Below, in pieces: positions 17,388 to 26,850 of a stretch of 64,000 nucleotides of DNA (position 1 is the stretch's first letter; each line of letters begins with the position of its first letter). The stretch is from Clostridia bacterium. GTDB lineage: Bacteria; Bacillota; Clostridia; Lachnospirales; Cellulosilyticaceae. Made by a program: the position numbers and the translations under genes. Under the pieces are notes generated by a model, which saw only the letters and a list, made by a program, of their open reading frames with translations, was not told the origin of the DNA and ran no database searches. The DNA lies in NCBI GenBank assembly GCA_029239755.1, contig JARBUI010000006.1, forward strand, positions 75,529-139,528, in the 5' to 3' direction.

Positions 17388-18212
17388 TTATTTGATGGCA
17401 CTGTCAACCATCCCTTTAATGAAATACTTTTGAAGAGATAAGAAAAGTAGGATAACTGGCAGTATTCCCATAAGAGCCGCTGCGGCTGCTGCATTAACAT
17501 TATTGGAGTTTTGTGAGAAGAAGCTTGATATCGTCAGTGTGATTGTTTTAATTTTGGGTGACTGCAACATATAGAGTGAAAATTGATAGTCATTCCAGCA
17601 GTTGATCCCTGTCAGGATAACTACAGAGGCTGTAATCGGTTTAAGCTGTGGCAAAATAACAAGAAAAAAAGTTCTAAATGGACCACATCCATCTATTGAT
17701 GCTGCTTCATCAAGGGCTGTAGGAATTGCAGAGATAAAGTTTGTATATAAAAATATGCTCATAGGAAGCTGGAAGGCTGTGAGGATAACTATAATTCCCC
17801 AATAGGTTGAAGTCCCTTTTAAGCCTGCCATAACCGTATAGAGCGGAACAAGTATACTTAACGGAGGTACCATCATAATGCCCAGCACGAATGCTTTAAT
17901 GCCTCCATTAAATTTGCTGCGATTTCTAGCTAACGGATAAGCGGCAAGCGCCCCAAAGACAATAATGAGCACAATACAGCTGACTGTAATAATAGTTGTA
18001 TTGTAAAGTCCCGCTAACATATTTCCTTTATTGATTGCAATATCAAAGTTTTGTTTGTAAATATACCCTGGCAGGATCCATCTGGAAGTTACATCTTTTG
18101 GTGATTTAAAGGCCATACCGAGCAGAATGTAAATAGGTGCAAAGTGAATTAATACGATAATTATAGCTAACGGGGTTCTCCAAATGGCAGCTCTTTTATT
18201 ATTTTGTACCAT
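17388..18212 (-). CDS. CUT1 sugar ABC transporter permease (MalG-like), second system
   Basis: The 274-residue protein has six membrane helices and the coupling-loop motif DEAASIDGCGPFRTFFLVILP. The C-terminus KYFIKGMVDSAIK is typical of AraQ/LacG subunits. The ATG at 18212 overlaps the stop codon of the upstream permease (TAATG), and GGAGG lies upstream, so the two are translationally coupled. It forms the channel with that partner. Like the other importer in this window, the operon carries no ATPase gene. Confidence 0.93.
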   Translation of the reverse strand: MVQNNKRAAIWRTPLAIIIVLIHFAPIYILLGMAFKSPKDVTSRWILPGYIYKQNFDIAINKGNMLAGLYNTTIITVSCIVLIIVFGALAAYPLARNRSKFNGGIKAFVLGIMMVPPLSILVPLYTVMAGLKGTSTYWGIIVILTAFQLPMSIFLYTNFISAIPTALDEAASIDGCGPFRTFFLVILPQLKPITASVVILTGINCWNDYQFSLYMLQSPKIKTITLTISSFFSQNSNNVNAAAAAALMGILPVILLFLSLQKYFIKGMVDSAIK

Positions 18213-19084
18213 TACATCTCTACCTCCTTCTTATCAAAGTAGCGTACAATAATATTGCTGACTATCATAATAAATATAAAGGTAAAGATACCTATTGTAG
18301 CCGAGTAACCTGCATGCTGTCCTCTAAAATACATGTTGGTAACCATTGTTGACAGGGAGTGTGTTGAATACCCTGGTCCTCCTGCTGTAAGTGCCATGAT
18401 GATATCAAATAACTTAAGTCCTCCAATAAGATTGAGTACAACCGCTGATGAGATTGCCGGCATTAAGAGCGGTAAGGTGATATACTTAAACTGCCCCCAT
18501 GCATTAACCCCATCAATTGATGCAGCTTCATAATACATCTCTGGAATGTTTTGAAGCCCTGCAAGATAAATAACCATTGAAATACCTACAAACTGTAATA
18601 TATTAATAAGTGTCATAATAAGAACAGCTCTTGGTCCTTGTGACATTAAGTCAACAGGTGCCTTACCAAATAGTATCAGCAGATCATTAATGGCTCCCCC
18701 ATCGTACTGTACTAAAAAGTACATAATGTAACCCATAATAAGAGAGGCAATCATAACAGGCATGTAAATAACTGCTCTTACGACTGAGCGGCCGGTAAAT
18801 TTGCTGTTCAAAAAGAGTGCATAAGCAAGTCCTAAAATGTTCTGAACAATCGTACTGCCAAACCCATAGATTATTGTATTTACAAAAGCTCCTAAAACAT
18901 TTTTATCTTTAAAAAATCTTATGTAGTTATCTAGTCCAATATATTTATATGCTTGTGAATATCCATTCCAGTTCGTGAAGGATATTCTTATCCCTTGTGT
19001 AAAAGGGTATACCACAAAAGCTACAAACAAAAGAAGTGCAGGTATATAGAATAAATTCATTATGTGTTTTGTTTTTACTTTCAT
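18212..19084 (-). CDS. CUT1 sugar ABC transporter permease (MalF/UgpA-like), second system
   Basis: The product has about 290 residues with six helices, the loop YEAASIDGVNAWGQFKYITLP and the periplasmic SFTNWNGYS segment common to UgpA-type subunits. A GTG at 19102 would add six residues, but GAAGGAG lies within that extension nine bases before the ATG at 19084, so the ATG is the start. It follows the binding-protein gene after an 80-bp gap that contains a GC-rich hairpin. Confidence 0.93.
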   Translation of the reverse strand: MKVKTKHIMNLFYIPALLLFVAFVVYPFTQGIRISFTNWNGYSQAYKYIGLDNYIRFFKDKNVLGAFVNTIIYGFGSTIVQNILGLAYALFLNSKFTGRSVVRAVIYMPVMIASLIMGYIMYFLVQYDGGAINDLLILFGKAPVDLMSQGPRAVLIMTLINILQFVGISMVIYLAGLQNIPEMYYEAASIDGVNAWGQFKYITLPLLMPAISSAVVLNLIGGLKLFDIIMALTAGGPGYSTHSLSTMVTNMYFRGQHAGYSATIGIFTFIFIMIVSNIIVRYFDKKEVEM

Positions 19085-19123
19085 AACTATAGTCTCCTTC
19101 ACATAGTTGCTTTTAGAAATAAA

Positions 19124-19149
19124 GGGCAGGCACGGAGGCCTGCCGCTAC
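19124..19149 (-). repeat. GC-rich hairpin between binding-protein and permease genes (repeat copy E)
   Basis: On the minus strand the segment reads GTAGCGGCAGGCCTCC then GTGCCTGCCC. The stem is GGCAGGC/GCCTGCC. It is followed by T-rich sequence (TTTATTTCT). The left part closely matches the left arm of the repeat at 41141-41203 (GTAG-y-GGCA-r-G-y-CTCC). In this position it probably stabilises the upstream binding-protein message or terminates part of the transcripts. Confidence 0.6.
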
Positions 19150-19163
19150 ATTTTATTTATGTT

Positions 19164-20489
19164 TTATTTCTGTGAAAATTTATCTTTGAAGCTTGTTTCC
19201 ATGTGTTTAGCTGCATCTCTAATAGCACCCTCTTGTTTTGAAAGAACATTTGCACCTGTGATGCAAAGATCATCCCACATACCACTTGGTAAGTATTCTC
19301 TGTCAAAGTAAGGGAAAGTTTTTACATTTGCATATTTTTCATAGAAAGGTTTGATGATTCCTGTATCACTTTCAACACCTTTAAGTCCTGCTGGAGTACC
19401 ATTTGCCGTTGCAAGCTTTGCGCACACTTCTGGTCTTGCAAGGTAGTTAAGCAGCTGAAGTGCTTCGTCCATATGTGGTGAATCTTTCCATACGCCAGTT
19501 GCAAGACGTTCGCCTCCAATAAGTGTAGGCTGGTCAGAAGCATCTTTTGCAGGAACAGGCATCATACCAAGTTTTGCATCTGGGAACGCACCAAGTGCTT
19601 CAGTTATAGCATAGTTCCCATAGAACTCAAATCCAACTTTTCCTTCTCCAAGTGCTTTTGCTCCTGTAATATAGTCTGAAGTTAAAGCATCTACATTTAA
19701 ATATCCTGCCTTATTCCATTTATCAAGCATTGCGCAAATCTCTTCCCAGTTTTTCCAGTCGAAAGAACCATCTTTAAATGCGTCTCTGTAGTTTTTACTT
19801 TCATTTGTTATGTAGAATGAAGGAGCAACCCAGTCAAAGTATTGACCTATCGTCCAGTTATCTTTACCCCCGATATGAACCGGTGTAAAGCCTGCTGCTT
19901 TAATTTTTTCACAAGCTGCTTCAAAATCTGCCCATGTTTTAATATCATCTACTTTAACGCCTGATTTATCCATTACGTCTATGTTATAAACAATACCTGC
20001 AAGGTCAACGTCTGATGGAAGAACATACATTTGTCCGTCTGCATCTGTGATAAGCGGTTTGATTGAGTCAACAATATCCTTTGCAAAAGGCTGATCATTA
20101 ATTGGTCTTAAGTATTCACTATATCTTGCAACTGACCAGCCATGTGTATTCCAAAGGTCAGGCAGGTCTTGTGAAGCCATTTTTGTTTTCATAAGTTCTT
20201 CATAATTTGCACCCGGTGCGGAGTATTCAACTGCAATACCAGTCTCAGCTGTAAAATCTTTGCAAGCTTGCTCGAGCGCCTCACTTGGCACCCCTACCAT
20301 ACTTGACATAAATGTCAATTTAACATCTGACTTTGGAGCAGTTTCTGTTTCAGCCTTAGCCTCAGGCGCTGCTGCTTCAGTTGAAGCTGCTTCTTCAGCT
20401 GGTGCGGTCTCAACAGGTGCTTTTGAGCATCCTGCAAACATCATCATACTTAAAGTGATGCCTAAAATTATACTTGCAAACTTTTTCAT
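19164..20489 (-). CDS. Extracellular sugar-binding lipoprotein, ABC transporter family 1, second system
   Basis: The 441-residue protein starts with a lipoprotein signal (KKFASIILGITLSMMMFAGC), then an Ala/Glu/Pro/Thr-rich spacer. A family-1 binding domain begins at VKLTFMSSMVGVP and contains WNTHGWSVARYSE and YVLPSDVDLAGIVYN. It is anchored on the outside of the cell and feeds the two downstream permeases. The start at 20489 has AAAGGGGG upstream. It is divergent from the YesM/YesN pair at 20675-23900, which likely senses the same sugar and activates this operon. The actual sugar is not visible from sequence; alpha-galactosides are likely from context. Confidence 0.93.
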   Translation of the reverse strand: MKKFASIILGITLSMMMFAGCSKAPVETAPAEEAASTEAAAPEAKAETETAPKSDVKLTFMSSMVGVPSEALEQACKDFTAETGIAVEYSAPGANYEELMKTKMASQDLPDLWNTHGWSVARYSEYLRPINDQPFAKDIVDSIKPLITDADGQMYVLPSDVDLAGIVYNIDVMDKSGVKVDDIKTWADFEAACEKIKAAGFTPVHIGGKDNWTIGQYFDWVAPSFYITNESKNYRDAFKDGSFDWKNWEEICAMLDKWNKAGYLNVDALTSDYITGAKALGEGKVGFEFYGNYAITEALGAFPDAKLGMMPVPAKDASDQPTLIGGERLATGVWKDSPHMDEALQLLNYLARPEVCAKLATANGTPAGLKGVESDTGIIKPFYEKYANVKTFPYFDREYLPSGMWDDLCITGANVLSKQEGAIRDAAKHMETSFKDKFSQK

Positions 20490-20602
20490 AAAAATATCCC
20501 CCTTTTGTTTTTTGTAACCAAATTATATCTAAAACAATGCCCTAAGTATATGTTGTATTTCTACACTCAGAGCGTTCATTTTTACACTTTGCACAAAATT
20601 TA

Positions 20603-20630
20603 TTGTACATATATCTCATTATGATATAAT
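20603..20630 (+). promoter_or_regulatory. Putative promoter of the second YesM/YesN pair
   Basis: TTGTAC at 20603-20608 and TATAAT at 20625-20630 are separated by 16 bases, about 45 bases before the TTG start at 20675. On the opposite strand, a TATAAT near 20523 lies suitably for the binding-protein gene but has no good -35 partner, as expected for an activator-dependent promoter. Confidence 0.45.
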
Positions 20631-20674
20631 TATAACAAAACATGACGCTTTTGCCAAAGGTGGTGACTATATAA

Positions 20675-22432
20675 TTGAAAAAGACTTATACCTTTAAATT
20701 TAGACTATTAGGCTTGTTTTTTATATGGATTGCTATCCCCTTAGTCCTTATGTCTTCTTTATTTTCACTTTACTTTAACAATCTCTTTATTAAAGAATCA
20801 GACAAGCTATTTTCCAATACGCTCTATTCTGTTTCTAAAAACCTTCAGCTCTATCTTGATGAGCTCAAACGCCTTTCTCTGTCTCCTCATGTTTATGATG
20901 AAGTCATGGATCCTTTAATATATATTAATCGAGGAGAATATACTAAAGGTGTAAATCAATTTCAAAAATTTACGATGGCACGTGAGTATACCCAGAGCAT
21001 GCTAAAAGTTTTATACTTATCCCGAAATGATATAACAGGTGTTTTATTCATGCCGATTAACAATGAAAATAATACCTCCTATGTCATTAAACGCATGAAA
21101 GAAGGTCTTGAAGAAATTAGTGATTATAATTATAAAAGTGAAAGTTGGTATGATGAAGCAATCCAGCAAAGTGGTGGAGCGATTTTCTCTCCAGTACACG
21201 AAGCTCCTTATTATAAGTCTGATATCCCCATGCATGTTTTCTCAGTTGTACGGCTTATTAAAGATACTGATAACAAACATAATGTAGGTATTATCAAGGT
21301 TGATGCTTCTGAAAATATTATCAAAGACATCTTTGATAATATCTCCACAAGTCCAAACTCCGGCTTGGTGCTTCTTGACCAAAATAAAAAAGCCATCTAC
21401 TCTACACGCATGTTTCCTCAGGAGCTGCTTCAGAAAATATCTCAAAATAAACAAACCCTCAAAACAGACAGTGATACTTTCTATATTTCTCTTGAAAATG
21501 TGCCTACAACACCGTGGCAGCTTGTCTATCTTTCCTCTAAGAAGGATGTTCTCGTGCGGACGAATACGATCTATTACTTCGCACTACTCTTAGGAATCAT
21601 TTGTTTTGCTATAGCTTTTATTATATTTGAGATTACTTCTAAACGGGTTGTTACACCTGTTAAAAATATTATTGCCGTAATGAAAAAAGTAGAAAAAGGT
21701 GATTTGTCAGCTAAGGTTCCGATTGATAGTAAGAGCGATGATGAGTTTTCTCTTATTTCAAAAGCTCTTAATAAAATGACTGTGAAACTAAGCAATCACA
21801 TTGACAGTGAATACCGTGCTGTTTTATGCCAGCGCAATGCAGAATATATCGCACTGCAAACACAAATTAATCCTCACTTTCTCTATAATACATTAAATGG
21901 TTTTATTACACTCAATAGATTAGGTGATAAACAGACGCTTGAGGATGCAATCATTCAGCTTACAGGATTATTTAGGTATACTTGCAGCAATGCTTATCTT
22001 AGTAATGTACAAGATGAGTTTTCATTTCTTGATAAATATCTCTCCTTACAGAAACTAAGATTTGATGATAGGCTAAATTATCATATAGATATGAGTGATG
22101 CAGCAAAGAGTATCCCTATCCCTAAACTCCTTATACAGCCACTCGTAGAAAATGCCATTATCCATGGTATGGAACCAAGTGATCAGCCCATATTTATCGA
22201 TGTGTACGCTTACGTAGAAGAAACCCCGCCTATCGGTCGCTGCGTAGTTATTATTATGAAGGATAATGGTGTAGGATTTGATATCGCTTCACTTAAACAA
22301 AAGGACCGGGTTGGCATTAAAAACATTGAAGAGCGCATAGAGTTGTTTAACTCAAAGTCTTTTTTTGAGATACAAAGTACCCTAGGCAAGGGTACATCAT
22401 GCTACATTATAATTCCAATAGAAGGAGTGTAA
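20675..22432 (+). CDS. YesM-type sensor histidine kinase, second system
   Basis: The 585-residue protein starts at a TTG with AAAGGTGGTG upstream. The first membrane helix is at about 10-32 (LLGLFFIWIAIPLVLMSSLF) and an extracellular sensor follows to about 295. The second helix is YYFALLLGIICFAIAFIIF, then HAMP. The kinase core has the phospho-acceptor His in LQTQINPHFLYNTL, the N box in VENAIIHGME and the G1 box in DNGVGFD, followed by GIKNIEERIELF. It is transcribed away from the binding-protein gene and is followed after four bases by its response regulator. It most likely reports the presence of a saccharide outside the cell. Confidence 0.93.
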   Translation: MKKTYTFKFRLLGLFFIWIAIPLVLMSSLFSLYFNNLFIKESDKLFSNTLYSVSKNLQLYLDELKRLSLSPHVYDEVMDPLIYINRGEYTKGVNQFQKFTMAREYTQSMLKVLYLSRNDITGVLFMPINNENNTSYVIKRMKEGLEEISDYNYKSESWYDEAIQQSGGAIFSPVHEAPYYKSDIPMHVFSVVRLIKDTDNKHNVGIIKVDASENIIKDIFDNISTSPNSGLVLLDQNKKAIYSTRMFPQELLQKISQNKQTLKTDSDTFYISLENVPTTPWQLVYLSSKKDVLVRTNTIYYFALLLGIICFAIAFIIFEITSKRVVTPVKNIIAVMKKVEKGDLSAKVPIDSKSDDEFSLISKALNKMTVKLSNHIDSEYRAVLCQRNAEYIALQTQINPHFLYNTLNGFITLNRLGDKQTLEDAIIQLTGLFRYTCSNAYLSNVQDEFSFLDKYLSLQKLRFDDRLNYHIDMSDAAKSIPIPKLLIQPLVENAIIHGMEPSDQPIFIDVYAYVEETPPIGRCVVIIMKDNGVGFDIASLKQKDRVGIKNIEERIELFNSKSFFEIQSTLGKGTSCYIIIPIEGV

Positions 22433-22436
22433 GAAT

Positions 22437-23900
22437 ATGATTATTCTGCTTGCCGACGATGAGCGTATGGTTAGACTTGGTCTTAGAAGTATGCTGGACG
22501 AACTCTATCCTAATATGCACAGCTACATAGAAGCCAAAAACGGAAAAGAACTTGTAACCTTAGCCTTAGAGCATAAGCCTCATATTGCTTTTGTAGATAT
22601 TAATATGCCTCTCCTTAACGGCCTCTCTGCAATTGAAGAATGCAAAGACCAAACCCCTTTAACCCACTGGCTTATGCTGACGGGATATGCAGATTTCGAA
22701 TACGCCAAAGAAGCTATCAAACTTGGCGTATCTGATTACTTACTTAAACCTGTCAGCTTACAGGACCTTTCACAGGTAATGAACGAGACTGAAAAAAAGC
22801 TAAGAGCACAGCTCGATAAACTCAATCATAGTTTTGCGCTAGAGATTATTTCTGCCTATAATATGTCTCAAGTATGTGACTGCGAAGACTATATGCTGGC
22901 TCAGTTGTCATCTTATAACACCTTTGAAACTTATATCTTTTATATAGACAACTGGGATAAAAACATTAGATACAAATGGCTTACAGATTTAAGTCAAAAT
23001 TTAAAACAACTTTTTTCTAATACTATGCATAGCGATTTCAGGTATGCTTTATTCTATCTTAATACTGGTGAACTCTGTCTTGTAACGAATACCTGTAAAA
23101 ATGCTATAAGCATCTGTGCATTTCTAACTGACTTTATCAATCATGCAAGTGACCCCATAACAGTGTTTTATTTCTCCCACGAGTCTGTACACCATTTTTG
23201 CTGTGAATGTCAAAAGGTTTCTGAAATTGCCAGTGTACGACTTATTTATAGACTTGGCACTATCATAAACTATAATGAACTGATGCAGCATCGTGATTTA
23301 GAAATGATAATGCAGCTAGCAAATTTCTTAGAAAGATTATGTCTTGCTTTTATCCAAAGTGAGGAAATAGAGTATAAGAATATCATTAAAGAAATGAATA
23401 AAAATAGACAGTTCCATAAATTCTTCCCTTCTGTTAATTCAAAAAATATAGAGAAATACCTAAAGTCCTCTATTAACTTAGAGTTATCCATTACTAACTA
23501 TACGTCTATGCTTGAAGGACTTCTTAAACACAGTAATGATATGTATCTTAATCTGCCTAAAAAGTCTAATATGGATATCATTTCTCAGATTGAAAACTAC
23601 ATAAAAGAAAACTACATGAATGAAATTGGTATTAATTCTATTGCTGAGATGTATGATATTACTCCAAATTATCTTAGCAAAATATTTCATCAAAAGGTGG
23701 GTAAAAAATTCATAGATTATCTCACAGAAATCCGTATTACTAATGCGAAAAGGATCTTCTCCGAAAATCCAAACTGCAGCATCAAAGATATTTCAATAAA
23801 AGTTGGCTACTACAGTACCAGACACTTCACAAAAATGTTCTGTAAAGTTGCAGGCTGTCTGCCTTCTGAATATCAAAAGCAGCTGCTGGGAAAAGCTTAA
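22437..23900 (+). CDS. YesN-type response regulator, AraC output domain, second system
   Basis: The 487-residue protein has a receiver domain (1-120) with LLADDERMVR, phospho-acceptor Asp54 in AFVDINMP, and Lys in DYLLKPVS. A variable middle section follows. The C-terminal AraC domain (about 380-480) has motifs INSIAEMYDITPNYLSKIFH and IKDISIKVGYYSTRHFTKMF, then CLPSEYQ. The ATG has GAAGGAGTGTAAGA upstream. It is co-transcribed with the kinase gene, and its probable target is the divergent transporter operon at 17388-20489, in keeping with other YesMN/CUT1 loci. Confidence 0.93.
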   Translation: MIILLADDERMVRLGLRSMLDELYPNMHSYIEAKNGKELVTLALEHKPHIAFVDINMPLLNGLSAIEECKDQTPLTHWLMLTGYADFEYAKEAIKLGVSDYLLKPVSLQDLSQVMNETEKKLRAQLDKLNHSFALEIISAYNMSQVCDCEDYMLAQLSSYNTFETYIFYIDNWDKNIRYKWLTDLSQNLKQLFSNTMHSDFRYALFYLNTGELCLVTNTCKNAISICAFLTDFINHASDPITVFYFSHESVHHFCCECQKVSEIASVRLIYRLGTIINYNELMQHRDLEMIMQLANFLERLCLAFIQSEEIEYKNIIKEMNKNRQFHKFFPSVNSKNIEKYLKSSINLELSITNYTSMLEGLLKHSNDMYLNLPKKSNMDIISQIENYIKENYMNEIGINSIAEMYDITPNYLSKIFHQKVGKKFIDYLTEIRITNAKRIFSENPNCSIKDISIKVGYYSTRHFTKMFCKVAGCLPSEYQKQLLGKA

Positions 23901-23943
23901 ACCCTCATCTCCTATCATTATACCTATAACCCCATATAACAGT

Positions 23944-23981
23944 TTTGCAGCGGTAGGCCTCTGTGCCTTTTCCGCTGCAAA
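23944..23981. terminator. Hairpin between convergent genes
   Basis: A 10-bp stem TTTGCAGCGG/CCGCTGCAAA (23944-23953 with 23972-23981) has an inner AGGC/GCCT pair. It lies between the response-regulator stop and the convergent MBL-fold gene. No long T run follows on either strand, so efficiency is uncertain. Confidence 0.5.
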
Positions 23982-24013
23982 TTAATAGTGAAGTATCTCC
24001 ATGATTTTTACGC

Positions 24014-24721
24014 TTATCCATATATCTCAGCTGCATTAAAGCCTTCATTCATTATTTCCGCTCTATCAAGATGTTTATCGAAGTGCATACAATACACTCT
24101 GTCCCTATATTGTTTCCTAATTAACTCTTTAAGCTTGTTAAATGATAAATGAGGGTTTCCTTCATAATCTAATCCGCAAGTATCTTGATAAAGGCTGTCT
24201 ATTTCTCCTTTTTCAAGCTTATTAAGAATTTGTAAATCAATAGTATTAGAATCCCCACTATAATAAATCGTTTTCGTGTCTAATTGCATCATAAAGCCAT
24301 AGGTTTCTATTGTATCAACATGGGAAACGGGAATATATTCTATACTAAGCTTTCCAAGGTTCTCGTCTTGTATCTTTATTTCATTGCTGCTTATTATATG
24401 ATACATGTCTTTGACTACACCTATGCTCCTTAAAAATTGAACGATATGTTCTTTATTGGGATAGATAAGATTCACTTTATTTTTTAAAATATAATAATTA
24501 TATAATATAACTTCTCCAAGGCTCCCTACATGATCAGGATGCATGTGGGTGATAATAATATATAAATTTTTTATTGTATCCAAGAGCTTTAATTCTTGTA
24601 ATCTATGAAAAACCGTTCCTCCGCAGTCTATTAAAATAAGACTGTTCTCTTTTTTTACAAAAGCACTAGTATTACCTAATTGTGTATTAAAAGCACTCCC
24701 TATTCCAGCAAATTTAAGCAT
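24014..24721 (-). CDS. MBL-fold metallohydrolase (RNase Z / phosphodiesterase-like)
   Basis: The 235-residue protein shows the metallo-beta-lactamase fold. The metal motif is THMHPDHVGS (H-x-H-x-D-H). Further ligands are the His of PVSHVDT and the Asp of IYYSGDSNTID. The last is the C-terminal His in YCMHFDKHLD. The N-terminus FAGIGSAFNTQLGNTSAFVK resembles RNase Z and related phosphodiesterases, but the flexible exosite of true RNase Z is absent. The substrate is unknown. The start has AAGGAGGG upstream. It is 70 bp downstream of the MutS-like gene and may be co-transcribed with it. Confidence 0.8.
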   Translation of the reverse strand: MLKFAGIGSAFNTQLGNTSAFVKKENSLILIDCGGTVFHRLQELKLLDTIKNLYIIITHMHPDHVGSLGEVILYNYYILKNKVNLIYPNKEHIVQFLRSIGVVKDMYHIISSNEIKIQDENLGKLSIEYIPVSHVDTIETYGFMMQLDTKTIYYSGDSNTIDLQILNKLEKGEIDSLYQDTCGLDYEGNPHLSFNKLKELIRKQYRDRVYCMHFDKHLDRAEIMNEGFNAAEIYG

Positions 24722-24790
24722 ACTTCCCTCCTTTTAACCATAATCTACTCGTTATTCTAAGAAATTTAATAGAGTATTAGGTTCCTCTCT

Positions 24791-26575
24791 TCAGCTAAGC
24801 TCAATACCAGCTAATTTCATAAGATACTTAGCGTTGCTTGTTTGGCATCTTCCGCTTTTTAATTTATAGTCAAATCTAATTTCATCATTAACGTAATACT
24901 CAGTGAAATGAAAGTTTCTGATCTTTGTTGGATCCTCGTTTTCCATATGACACAGCTCAAAATCATGGGTAGATACCATACCCATAATCCACTTCTTATT
25001 TAAAGTGCTGATTACACTCTTAGCTCCAATAATTCTATCCTTTGAATTTGTTCCCCTAAATATTTCATCTAGTAAAAAGATCATAGGCTTTTTTAATGCT
25101 GAAAGTCCAATGAGTGTTTTTATTCTAAGGAGCTCTGCATAAAATGTTGAAATGCCGCCGCTTAAATTATCTTTAATCCGCATAGAAGTAAAGATATCCA
25201 TCACTGAGCACTGAAGACTTTTTGCAATAACAGGAGCCCCCGCATAAGCAAGTACAAGATTTATTCCTACAGTCCTTAACATAGTTGTTTTTCCTGACAT
25301 ATTAGAACCTGTAATAATACAAATATTACTCTTCATATCGATGCTGTTAGTAATCCTGCTTTTCTGATTAATTAAGGGATGTCCAAGATCTTTTGCTGTG
25401 AATTTTATATCCCCTGTATGAAATTCCGGAAAAGTGTATTCTTGATTAACTTGAGGAATAACTGCTAGGCTTATATAGGCTTCAAATGCTCCTATAGCTT
25501 CAAGCCATTTGTCAATATGCTCACCATATTGCTTCTTCCATGCTTCAAGTTCAAAAACACAGTGATAGTCCCATAGCAAAATAACATTAAGCACAAGATA
25601 AAGCACCGAAGAAAATTTAACTTCTGTTGCCGCTGCAATATTATTTAATTTTTTTAGACCAAGTATAGCAGAGGCATTTCCATCAAATAATTCCTTTTTA
25701 AGATTCATTAAATGTTTATCTTCAAACTCCTGCGCCCTAATTGAGTCAAGCAGGCTTCTATAGGTTTCTAAGCTTCTTTTCATGCCGTCTACTTTACTAA
25801 GAATTATCCTGCACTTTCCGCCAAGTAAGGTGATTACACTTTGAAGAATAAATAATACAAGCGGAATGTATAAAGGAACAGAAACTTTCATTATGAGTAA
25901 GGCAGCCGTCATGATGCTGCACATCGTAAGAAAAACGATCAGCCACTCCTGTCCTACATGCTTAAATAATTTATCCCTGCTCTTTGCATAATCTATTAAA
26001 TCATTCGGCGAACTGCCAAGTTCGCCCTGCATCCTTCCAGCACACTGAAATTCCCTGCAAAAATCCACCTTACTAGCTATTTCTTTAACAGCTCCTTGTC
26101 TTTCTTTAATAGAAGTTATACTTTTATCTGGGTCTTTTAACAGTTTGGCTAAGTAAGTTCTGCCTAAAAAGGTGCTTGTACACACAATGAGCTGAAATAA
26201 GGAATTTTCCCCAAAGATATCAAGATCACTTGTATAAGCATGGTTCTCATCATTAAACTCATTTCCCTGATCCTTAAATTTTGTCCAATCCCCATTAAAT
26301 CTATCAAGGTAGCTTTTATTGATTTCTATTAAACATTTTATGTGCCTCTGCTCACTGCGTGCTCTAACATGCCAAAAGATAAACATAGTAAATAATATAA
26401 GAAAAAATAAAGCCACATAAATATACCTTGAATTTTCCTTAGTCATCCCTAAAATAATAAAAGTTATTCCTGCCAAAGCAGAAGTTATACGCAGTGTTGA
26501 GATAGTGTCACATTTCTTGTGAAGCGACTCCTCCAGCATGTTAAGTCTATTTAATTCATCTAAAAAAACATCCAT
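24791..26575 (-). CDS. Membrane-anchored MutS-like ATPase
   Basis: The 594-residue protein ends in a MutS ATPase domain: Walker A in GSNMSGKTTMLRTVGIN, Walker B in IFLLDEIFRGTNS, and the STHDFELC switch. It lacks the N-terminal mismatch-binding domain of MutS and the Smr domain of MutS2. It carries two hydrophobic hairpins instead, at about 30-70 (LRITSALAGITFIILGM, IYVALFFLILFTMFIFW) and about 215-255. It is thus a membrane-associated MutS-domain protein of a type found in Firmicutes and Bacteroidetes, with no function known to me. The start is 12-13 bases after AGGAGG, slightly long spacing. It should not be annotated as mismatch repair. Confidence 0.85.
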   Translation of the reverse strand: MDVFLDELNRLNMLEESLHKKCDTISTLRITSALAGITFIILGMTKENSRYIYVALFFLILFTMFIFWHVRARSEQRHIKCLIEINKSYLDRFNGDWTKFKDQGNEFNDENHAYTSDLDIFGENSLFQLIVCTSTFLGRTYLAKLLKDPDKSITSIKERQGAVKEIASKVDFCREFQCAGRMQGELGSSPNDLIDYAKSRDKLFKHVGQEWLIVFLTMCSIMTAALLIMKVSVPLYIPLVLFILQSVITLLGGKCRIILSKVDGMKRSLETYRSLLDSIRAQEFEDKHLMNLKKELFDGNASAILGLKKLNNIAAATEVKFSSVLYLVLNVILLWDYHCVFELEAWKKQYGEHIDKWLEAIGAFEAYISLAVIPQVNQEYTFPEFHTGDIKFTAKDLGHPLINQKSRITNSIDMKSNICIITGSNMSGKTTMLRTVGINLVLAYAGAPVIAKSLQCSVMDIFTSMRIKDNLSGGISTFYAELLRIKTLIGLSALKKPMIFLLDEIFRGTNSKDRIIGAKSVISTLNKKWIMGMVSTHDFELCHMENEDPTKIRNFHFTEYYVNDEIRFDYKLKSGRCQTSNAKYLMKLAGIELS

Positions 26576-26806
26576 AGATTAATAATTTCCTCCTGAGTTC
26601 TTCGGCTTCTTTCTGTACCTATTTTTGATCAGAAGCTTCAATTTTAGTTTGCACCGCTTCCTATAAAGATAACCACAAAAGGGTCTATTTATATACATTT
26701 TTTTCCAGTTATCATTTATATTATCATAAAGATACTTATATGTAAACCAATATCATATTCTAGACATGATCCCCCTGCCCCCTTAACATTCAGTCTTAAA
26801 CAAAAT

Positions 26807-26845
26807 AGAAGAAGAGCATTTCCCGTTGGAAACACTCTTCTAGTC
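26807..26845 (-). terminator. Terminator after the phosphofructokinase gene
   Basis: Stem AGAAGAG/CTCTTCT (26810-26816 with 26835-26841) with inner TTTCC/GGAAA around CGTT. T-rich sequence follows on the minus strand (TATTTTGTTT). It lies 10 bases after the stop at 26851. Confidence 0.75.
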
Positions 26846-26850
26846 TTGTT

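Noticed and set aside
24791..26575. DNA mismatch repair protein MutS or MutS2
   Set aside because: Only the ATPase domain matches; the mismatch-binding, connector and Smr domains are missing and membrane segments are present.
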